Part shown: piece by piece, positions 1 to 4,153 of the stretch
Layout: every line of letters starts with the position of its first letter
Position numbering within the stretch: position 1 is the first letter of the stretch
Assembly: GCA_005879255.1 (NCBI GenBank)
Contig: VBKY01000365.1
Coordinates: forward strand, 1 to 5,340
DNA length: 5,340 nucleotides
Origin: Deltaproteobacteria bacterium
GTDB lineage: Bacteria > Desulfobacterota_B > Binatia > UBA9968
Reading direction: 5' to 3'
Position numbers and translations under genes: made by a program
The notes under the pieces: model-generated
The model's input: the letters and a program-made list of their open reading frames with translations, nothing else
Databases searched by the model: none
Told to the model about the DNA's origin: nothing

Positions 1-32
1 CGTAATAACCAGTTTTCGAGGCCCCTTGGGCA

Positions 33-71
33 TCCCGGTGAACCCTACCTATTAGGTAGCTTTCACCGGGA
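33..71. repeat. Long interrupted inverted repeat (hairpin), identity unknown
   Basis: A 10-bp outer stem pairs 33-42 (TCCCGGTGAA) with 62-71 (TTCACCGGGA). A 2x2 internal mismatch follows, then a 6-bp inner stem CTACCT (45-50) with AGGTAG (54-59) and a 3-nt loop. A smaller GCCC/GGGC hairpin (21-24 with 28-31) sits just upstream. No T-run follows on either strand, so it is not a standard intrinsic terminator. I compared it from memory with c-di-GMP-I, cobalamin, THF and SRP RNA consensus sequences and saw no match. It could be a structured RNA, a cruciform-type repeat or a protein-binding dyad. Confidence 0.6.
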
Positions 72-151
72 CCGGCGAAAATCAAGTTTCGTTGCACAAA
101 ATGGCCTTGAGATACAGTCTTCATTTAACTTTTGATGCAGGATTTAGGATA

Positions 152-177
152 AATAGTGATGAGTCGATATCACTATT
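152..177. repeat. Perfect 9-bp inverted repeat
   Basis: AATAGTGAT (152-160) is perfectly complementary to ATCACTATT (169-177), with an 8-nt spacer (GAGTCGAT). The AT-rich arms and the spacing resemble a regulator operator or a weak hairpin. No gene starts close to it on either strand, so no target can be proposed. The symmetry is directly visible; any function is conjecture. Confidence 0.5.
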
Positions 178-223
178 CCGCCTACTAAAGGAAAACTAGC
201 GGCGTTGCGCATCAATATTGAAT

Positions 224-248
224 TACTCCGCAGCAAGCTGACGGGGTA
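224..248. repeat. Imperfect hairpin, CCGCAGCAAGCTG-CGGGG type
   Basis: The arms TACTCCGCAGC (224-234) and GCTGACGGGGTA (237-248) pair over eleven positions, with one G-T wobble and one bulged A (241). The apex is GCAAGC. Short intergenic repeats of this look (CCGC...GCGGGGT) recur between genes in many deltaproteobacterial and Nitrospira-like assemblies, as I recall them. No T-tract follows, so I call it a dispersed repeat rather than a terminator. The family assignment is from memory. Confidence 0.45.
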
Positions 249-280
249 TCAGAACATAGCGATGAGAATTTATTTCAAAG

Positions 281-360
281 CCGTCACCCCCGAATGTTTT
301 TATCGGGGGTCCAGTTCCAGTCTCGCCTGGATTCCCGATAGAAGCATTAGGGAATGACGG
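281..360. repeat. 80-bp double-hairpin intergenic repeat (GTCATTCCCG family)
   Basis: Two 34-nt arms (281-314 and 327-360) are inverted relative to each other around a 12-nt spacer and agree at 27 of 34 positions. Each arm folds into its own hairpin. In the left arm an 8-bp stem pairs 286-293 with 303-310 around a 9-nt loop. In the right arm 331-338 pairs with 348-355 with one mismatch (337/349). Where the arms differ in the stem, ACC/GGT in the left arm is replaced by ATT/AAT in the right, so pairing is kept. The outer borders are CCGTCA and TGACGG. This matches the widespread bacterial intergenic repeat of the form GTCATTCCCG...CGGGAATCCAG, presumably a non-autonomous palindromic element. 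No associated transposase is visible. Confidence 0.8.
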
Positions 361-480
361 ACTAAGACGTCTGAAATAGCTCATTATGCAGCAAGTTACG
401 GAGAATCAAAGCCGCAGTGATTGAATTATGTTTGCTACTTGTCTTCTGGAACCTGGCGGGGGGTTTTGCCACGGGGACAC

Positions 481-512
481 TTCCACGTTTCGAGAATTCT
501 CGAAACGTGGAA
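481..512. repeat. Perfect 32-bp palindrome (copy 1) centred on GAATTC
   Basis: The sequence is exactly its own reverse complement. The left half is TTCCACGTTTCGAGAA (481-496), and the right half mirrors it through 512. The symmetry continues imperfectly outward (GAC-AC on the left, TAGTC on the right), which suggests a longer ancestral palindrome with decayed edges. It lies 43 bp beyond the stop codon of the binding-protein gene, so a transcript could fold it into a 14-16 bp stem. No U-run follows on either strand, so a classical intrinsic terminator is unlikely. A second, partly matching copy lies at 1707-1743. A REP- or MITE-like element is the likeliest reading. Confidence 0.85.
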
Positions 513-555
513 ATAGTCGTAGTACGATTTCAGGAATGTTTTTTACGCACGGTCT

Positions 556-1548
556 CTACAACCGGTCGATAAATCCGCTCTTGTCGATCTCGCGCACCAG
601 GCGCGGGTCGAGGTAATCCTCCGGCTTGGTCTCGCGCGCTTTGGGTTGGGCTTTCTCCAGAGTCTTGAGCAGAACCGCGACTCCTTCGACGGTCGGATAC
701 GGCGGCAGCTCGAGATGAAGGATGACGCGCTCATAGGCGTCGTCGAGAAGCTCGCGGTCGTTGGTGCCAAGATATTTGGCCATTACGCGCCTGGCAAACG
801 CCTTGTCTTTTTTGGCGAGCACGGCGCCTTCGATATAAGCCCGGAGAAATCGCCGCACCGTGTCCTCGTTGGTCCTGAGATATTTTCGCGTCGTCACCAC
901 CCCGTTCTGATGGATCGTCGCCTCTAATTTAGCCATATCCAAGAGCTCGCGCATGTTCGCTTTCCTGGCGCGCATCGTCGCCGGCACCGAGAGCGCGGCC
1001 GCTTGCACTTTGCCGGTGAGGAGAGCGAGCACGGTTTCGGGTTGGCCGCCGGTCTGCACCATGGTGATGTCGCGTTCGGGATTGAGACCGTTTTTCTCCA
1101 GAGCAAAGCGCGAGGCAAAATCCGAAAGCGTGCCGAAGCGCGTGGCGCCGAAGAGCTTGCCCTTAAGATCGACGATCCGGGTGATTTCCGGCCGGCTAAA
1201 AATGGAAAACAGAAATTTTTTGAGCATCGTCGCCACAATGACCGTGTCCGCGCCGGCTAAGTTGGCTTGCATCGAGGCTGTGCCGCCAAGCTGGATGATC
1301 GGCACCTCGCCGGAGAGCATCGCCTGCAGCGCCATGGAACTCCCCGGGATAGAGATTGCTTCGACTGAAAGTCCGTGTTTCTCATAAAAGTTTGCTTCCT
1401 TGGCAAACCACATCGTCATCTGCGGTGCGCCGACCGAGCCGCCGCCGATGCGGATCTTTTCCAACTTTTTGTCCTGGGCGGCGGATGGAGTAAACCACGT
1501 TGCGATGCAAATGAAGGTTAGAGGAACGACGAGAAGCTTCTTTTTCAT
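556..1548 (-). CDS. ABC transporter solute-binding protein, NitT/TauT (NMT1/THI5-like) family
   Basis: Predicted periplasmic binding protein that would deliver a small ligand to an ABC importer; the ligand cannot be deduced. The protein is 330 aa, normal for the family. Residues 1-24 form a signal peptide: MKKK, a hydrophobic core, then PSAA before QDKK, a good type I cleavage site without a lipobox. The mature part opens with KIRIGGGSVGAPQMTMWFAK and continues with YEKHGLSVE, a typical NMT1-like first lobe (ligand mimic entering from outside, G/A/P-rich). LSGEVPIIQLGG (residues 78-89), DLKGKLFGATRFGT (117-130) and ALLTGKVQAAALS (165-177) fit the family's hinge and second-lobe pattern. I moved the start from an upstream GTG at 1554 to the ATG at 1548, because GGAGG lies 5 nt before it. 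No permease or ATPase gene adjoins it, so it is an orphan binding protein. A weak promoter candidate is TTGAAC (1606-1611) with GTTAAT (1584-1589), spacing 16. Confidence 0.9.
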   Translation of the reverse strand: MKKKLLVVPLTFICIATWFTPSAAQDKKLEKIRIGGGSVGAPQMTMWFAKEANFYEKHGLSVEAISIPGSSMALQAMLSGEVPIIQLGGTASMQANLAGADTVIVATMLKKFLFSIFSRPEITRIVDLKGKLFGATRFGTLSDFASRFALEKNGLNPERDITMVQTGGQPETVLALLTGKVQAAALSVPATMRARKANMRELLDMAKLEATIHQNGVVTTRKYLRTNEDTVRRFLRAYIEGAVLAKKDKAFARRVMAKYLGTNDRELLDDAYERVILHLELPPYPTVEGVAVLLKTLEKAQPKARETKPEDYLDPRLVREIDKSGFIDRL

Positions 1549-1553
1549 GCGCA

Positions 1554-1558
1554 CCTCC
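1554..1558 (-). promoter_or_regulatory. Ribosome binding site GGAGG that fixes the binding-protein start
   Basis: On the minus strand the order is GGAGG, TGCGC, ATG. The 5-nt spacing to the ATG at 1548 is near optimal. The alternative in-frame GTG at 1554 overlaps this motif and would have no room for ribosome binding, so the downstream ATG is preferred. Confidence 0.75.
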
Positions 1559-1620
1559 GAAAACCGAGCTTCAATCGGCTCTCATTAACAGAAGGAGGGA
1601 CAAACGTTCAACTTCGACAG

Positions 1621-1668
1621 TTCAAGACATCACGAGTTCAAAGATTCAATGATTCAAAAGTTCAAGGG
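1621..1668. repeat. Octanucleotide tandem array, TTCAANGA-like, six units
   Basis: TTCAA begins at 1621, 1637, 1645, 1653 and 1661, all in 8-bp register. The slot at 1629 holds a degenerate unit (ATCACGAG). One further TTCAA, at 1607, is out of phase by two bases. On the minus strand the motif reads TTGAA, which is like a -35 element, and the array sits 60-120 bp upstream of the binding-protein start. It could be a slippage-prone microsatellite or a set of repeated binding sites. The periodicity is directly visible; a regulatory role is speculation. Confidence 0.65.
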
Positions 1669-1706
1669 CCCGCGGCTGTCACGCCTGATTTAGGCTTACG
1701 TGCGAA

Positions 1707-1743
1707 ACTTCCACGTTTCGAGAATTCTCGAAATATCGAAATG
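1707..1743. repeat. Palindromic repeat copy 2 (half-conserved)
   Basis: Positions 1707-1733 match 479-505 exactly (27 nt). The match covers the complete left arm and the 18-bp core palindrome TTTCGAGAATTCTCGAAA. Beyond that point the sequence diverges: the right arm reads TATCGAAATGTCAC instead of CGTGGAA, so the outer symmetry of copy 1 is lost. The copy lies about 155 bp upstream of the binding-protein start, so the two copies bracket that gene with about 1.2 kb between them. Either the right arm has decayed, or this is a hybrid of two subtypes of the same repeat family. Confidence 0.75.
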
Positions 1744-1980
1744 TCACGAGGATGGAAAGATGCTCGATGCCCTTTCACCTTTTGTTAAGGACGGGATATG
1801 AAACAAATGTACGTTGTATGTAGGAAAGCTGCCGGGAATCAGCGACTCGGTTGATGAGCGTCGGCCGCTTAGCAGCCTATCTTATATCGATCCAATCCGA
1901 ACGAGCCGAGGATTATCGAATCATTTCACGCGTTTCGAGGCGCCGTACTTTTTTCAGAGCGTCCTCGCCGAAGCCGGCTC

Positions 1981-2919
1981 CTATTTGGCCGGTTTATGAA
2001 CACGAATAATGAGCGGCACGGATTCCATAAATACCGATGCGCCCGCACAGTTCAAGCACTCATCGCCCCGACTACGGAACCACAGCATCGCTTCGTGGCT
2101 ATCGATGGAATTGACTGCGTCGCTATCCGGTACCCAGTATTTCTCATAATTCGGGATCAAACGGCGGTATCGCAACCTGGTTGGTCCAAACCAAGCGACA
2201 AAATTGCGAACAATCCGGTTCGGCAAAAGGGTCATTGCTACAAACGGTCGCGAGGAGCGCAGTGGAATACTTGCTTTGATGAGTTTTCCACCTAGGCCAA
2301 AGTCGGAATAGGGTCTGACCTGGTAACCCTCGGCAGCCCAAGACGTACAATGCCACGCCGGGAGTAGGAAGAGTACTCCATTGTCTCGTGTGACACGTCG
2401 AGCCTCATGAAACGCCTGCTCAGGATTAGGTACATGCTCGAACACCCAAATCGACCAGACCCCGTCAAAGCTGTCGTCTGGAAAGGGCATTGCCGTGGCC
2501 GAGCCGAGAATAAATTTCTTGTGGTAGAAGCGCGCCACACTGGGGGAGATATCGAGCCCGGTATAGTTTTGCGCGACGTCCTGCAAATAGCCTCGGCCTG
2601 ATCCAATTTCCAACACGGGCCGATCGCTTAGGTTAAACCGCTTAACAAATGCACTGACCCGTTCTTCAATACGTGAGCCCCCAGCGGCGGCCTCCGCGAC
2701 GCGGAGATATTCCGTTTCGTATTCGGACCGTATTTGGTTTTCGGTTACAGGCTTCTGATATGCCTCCGTGTAGTATTTTCGAGCCGCCTCGACCTCCTGC
2801 TGAGTGAGGAGCGCGTCGACGTCATAAGGAAAATGAATAACGCCAATTATGATAGTGACACTAAGCACCACTATCATGACGTGCTTCAATGCTCTCAAGT
2901 ATTTATGGATGCGCCCCAT
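1981..2919 (-). CDS. Membrane-anchored class I SAM-dependent methyltransferase (Methyltransf_11-like)
   Basis: Predicted S-adenosylmethionine-dependent methyltransferase, 312 aa; acceptor unknown. Residues 1-13 are basic (MGRIHKYLRALKH) and about 14-30 are strongly hydrophobic (VMIVVLSVTIIIGVIHF), forming a signal-anchor rather than a cleavable peptide. The Rossmann-like domain follows. SAM motif I is VLEIGSGRG (102-110), the ribose-binding acidic residue is D123 in TGLDIS, and a PFPDDSFDGVWSIWVFEHV block (145-163) and GVLFLLPAW strand (181-189) complete the fold. The tail after residue 200 is long and aromatic and not recognised. I chose the ATG at 2919, which has a weak GTGAG upstream. The frame runs back to a TTG at 2991, but that adds a charged 24-residue leader with no ribosome site. 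It lies 116 bp downstream of the next gene, probably in one operon. GC is low (a sampled line is 45%) compared with the flanking genes, suggesting transfer. Confidence 0.82.
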   Translation of the reverse strand: MGRIHKYLRALKHVMIVVLSVTIIIGVIHFPYDVDALLTQQEVEAARKYYTEAYQKPVTENQIRSEYETEYLRVAEAAAGGSRIEERVSAFVKRFNLSDRPVLEIGSGRGYLQDVAQNYTGLDISPSVARFYHKKFILGSATAMPFPDDSFDGVWSIWVFEHVPNPEQAFHEARRVTRDNGVLFLLPAWHCTSWAAEGYQVRPYSDFGLGGKLIKASIPLRSSRPFVAMTLLPNRIVRNFVAWFGPTRLRYRRLIPNYEKYWVPDSDAVNSIDSHEAMLWFRSRGDECLNCAGASVFMESVPLIIRVHKPAK

Positions 2920-3035
2920 TAGCTCACATCGGCATGATGCTGAAAAACCCTGCCTCGAGGGTCGCTCTACAAGTCCAGCAAACCGCCGCAAGATAGGACA
3001 CTCGAAGGGTCAAAGAGGCTCTATTCGTTGGTAAG

Positions 3036-3785
3036 TTAACGCACCACCTCAAAGGCCATTGCTTCCCAGTTGTTGATTACCCTCATATCTGGAATTGGAT
3101 GGCGCGTACGTAATTCAACTTCTCGAAAAACGGGATCGGTATCTTTTGTAACTTCGTATTGCGCGATCTGTTTGAATCCGGCCAATTCGAGACTCTTCCG
3201 AAGAGTTGGCGGGTCATAAAGGAACTGATGGCCCCATTCGCGGAACTGGCGGTTAAGGATGTAAGCGCCCGGTATCGGGGTAATAGGAACACCCCCGATT
3301 CGGAACTTTGCATCGATGAATCGCTGTGCATCAGCATCGGGATTACCATCTAATAGCTGAATGAACTTTGCGAGATTCGGCGTTACGATACGTAATTTCC
3401 CTCCTTTTGCCAGAATCCGATAGCACTCTCGCAGCATAATGACCCCAGCTTCCCATGGAACATGCTCGATCATGTGCTCGCTGAAAACATATTGGAAGGA
3501 TCCATCGGGAAAAGGATATCGACTAGTGGCATCGAGATAAACCTCTTTGTCGCCGGGTTCGATGTCGGAATTTAGCCAACCCGGCGGATCATTTCCGCCG
3601 GCACCCAGTTGTAATTTTCGAACCGGGTGTGATCGGAGATATTGGTCGATGGTTCCTGAATCCTTAAATCGAATCCAGGGTGACCGAAACGCTGTTTCGA
3701 TATAATTAGCGCTGCCTACTCCCGTGACAAACGCAATCGCAATAAGTAGCGATATGCTTAAATAATTTAATTTTTTGGGATTCAT
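3036..3785 (-). CDS. Predicted SAM-dependent methyltransferase (COG4627-like) with N-terminal hydrophobic segment
   Basis: A 249-aa protein of the kind often encoded in surface-polysaccharide loci; the acceptor is unknown. Residues 1-7 are basic (MNPKKLN) and 8-24 hydrophobic (YLSISLLIAIAFVTGVG), ending in GSA-NY, so it is either a signal anchor or a signal peptide. Motif I is KLQLGAGGNDPPGWLNSD (57-74); the more usual Cys of LGCG is Ala here, a tolerated change. Then come PFPDGSFQYVFSEHMIEHVP (91-110), the RECYRILAKGGKLRIVTPNL block (119-138) and the C-terminal REWGHQFLYDPPTLRKSLE (182-200), all typical of this group. The ATG at 3785 has no clear ribosome binding site. It precedes the other methyltransferase gene and probably shares its transcript. 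Just upstream lies a transposase remnant on the opposite strand. GC is low (a sampled line is 42%). Confidence 0.82.
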   Translation of the reverse strand: MNPKKLNYLSISLLIAIAFVTGVGSANYIETAFRSPWIRFKDSGTIDQYLRSHPVRKLQLGAGGNDPPGWLNSDIEPGDKEVYLDATSRYPFPDGSFQYVFSEHMIEHVPWEAGVIMLRECYRILAKGGKLRIVTPNLAKFIQLLDGNPDADAQRFIDAKFRIGGVPITPIPGAYILNRQFREWGHQFLYDPPTLRKSLELAGFKQIAQYEVTKDTDPVFREVELRTRHPIPDMRVINNWEAMAFEVVR

Positions 3786-3806
3786 AGGCGAATTTTAAAC
3801 GGTTAG

Positions 3807-3997
3807 TGCGTCGCATGTAAAGTGCCAGACTGTCGGGCGATAACACTTCGTAGGTCGCACAAGAGGTATGCGTGTCAGAGAAGGCTTGGGTAACTCAATT
3901 AACGAAAACGCGTTATCGGGGAACCGAGAGAACGCAATTGGCGTGGTGGGTGGGAGCGGCGTATAACCTGGTGCGTATGGCCAAGTTGGCGGCCTAA
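3807..3997 (+). pseudogene. Degenerate 3' end of an IS5-like transposase gene
   Basis: The plus-strand frame 3854-3997 ends in TRYRGTERTQLAW, then WVGAA and YNLVRMAKLAA before TAA. This is the characteristic C-terminus of IS5-type DDE transposases (K-x-R-x-RG...AAYNLVRMxKL). The frame is closed upstream by TAG at 3851-3853. An adjacent frame (3807-3890) reads RRSHKRYACQRRLG, which resembles the segment that normally precedes the EE-FGW motif in these proteins. That would put a frameshift and small deletion near 3885. The DDE catalytic domain and the 5' half are missing. About 155 bp after the stop lies a probable IS terminus (4134-4152). Clearly non-functional. The family call is from memory of the signature; ISNCY or IS1182-type relatives are possible. 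Confidence 0.7.
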
Positions 3998-4133
3998 GTG
4001 GTTTGCGATAGGGGCAAAAATGATGCAACGAGAGCTTAAACTCCTGTTTGGAGCGCATTCCACGTTTATGTTTTCACCGCCTTACTCCGACGCGGCAAAA
4101 TCTCCCAGCGACGAAATTTATTTTTAGAGTGCA

Positions 4134-4152
4134 TTTTTCAGCAATCTCCTAG
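4134..4152 (+). mobile_element. Probable right terminus of the IS remnant
   Basis: TTTTTCAGCA followed by ATCTCCTAG resembles the terminal inverted repeats of many IS5-like elements, which begin ...GGCTGCTGAAAAA when read inward. It sits at the expected distance after the transposase stop. The terminal CTAG (4149-4152) is followed by a second CTAG (4154-4157), a pattern compatible with the 4-bp YTAR target duplications of the IS5 group. The TAG stop codon of the TPP-enzyme gene lies within this second CTAG, so the element abuts that gene without visibly cutting it. Confidence 0.45.
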
Positions 4153-4153
4153 C

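Larger units (their letters stand above)
1..555. other. Gene-free, repeat-rich intergenic region
   Basis: I find no credible coding sequence in this stretch. The only open frame of any length, on the plus strand at 428-616, is low-complexity in character and runs into the antisense of the binding-protein gene. The base composition is lower in GC than in the gene to its right. What it does hold is a series of separate dyad symmetries, listed individually: 33-71, 152-177, 224-248, 281-360 and 481-512. The left edge may be the end of an upstream gene or a structured element whose other half lies outside the window. Confidence 0.7.
1549..1980. other. Repeat-rich intergenic region between binding protein and methyltransferase
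   Basis: I see no supportable gene in this gap. It holds the upstream region and ribosome site of the binding-protein gene, an 8-bp-period TTCAA array (1621-1668), and the second palindrome copy (1707-1743). A plus-strand open frame at 1814-1999 has no recognisable domain or good ribosome site and overlaps the end of the methyltransferase gene, so I do not call it. The gap also includes sequence immediately downstream of the methyltransferase stop, where no stem followed by a T-run is present. Confidence 0.65.

Noticed and set aside
281..360. CRISPR array or attachment site
   Set aside because: There are just two inverted arms with a 12-nt spacer. No direct repeats, tRNA or integrase is present.
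481..512. Intrinsic terminator for the binding-protein gene
   Set aside because: The stem is strong, but no U-run follows it on the minus strand, so I list it as a repeat only.
1931..1939. CGTTTCGAG, possible third half-copy of the palindrome
   Set aside because: Nine bases only, without the complementary half; too short to separate from chance.
1913..1993. Minus-strand fragment reading GFGEDALKKVRRLE...REMIR before a stop, which looks like a gene tail
   Set aside because: Only 26 codons lie between stops. The opposite strand looks equally coding, and no family is recognised.
1814..1999. Plus-strand 61-codon open frame in the gap between the binding-protein and methyltransferase genes
   Set aside because: It has no recognisable domain and no clear ribosome site, and it overlaps the end of the methyltransferase gene.
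2920..2991. 24-residue N-terminal extension of the first methyltransferase from a TTG start
   Set aside because: No ribosome site precedes the TTG, and the ATG at 2919 directly leads into a basic-plus-hydrophobic anchor.
3795..4058. Minus-strand 87-codon frame, proline-rich
   Set aside because: It is antisense to the transposase remnant, has no domain, and its composition fits a shadow frame.
4058..4067. TTCCACGTTT, identical to the left arm of the palindromic repeat
   Set aside because: Only ten bases match. There is no GAATTC core and no mirror arm, so it is probably chance or an IS-internal sequence.
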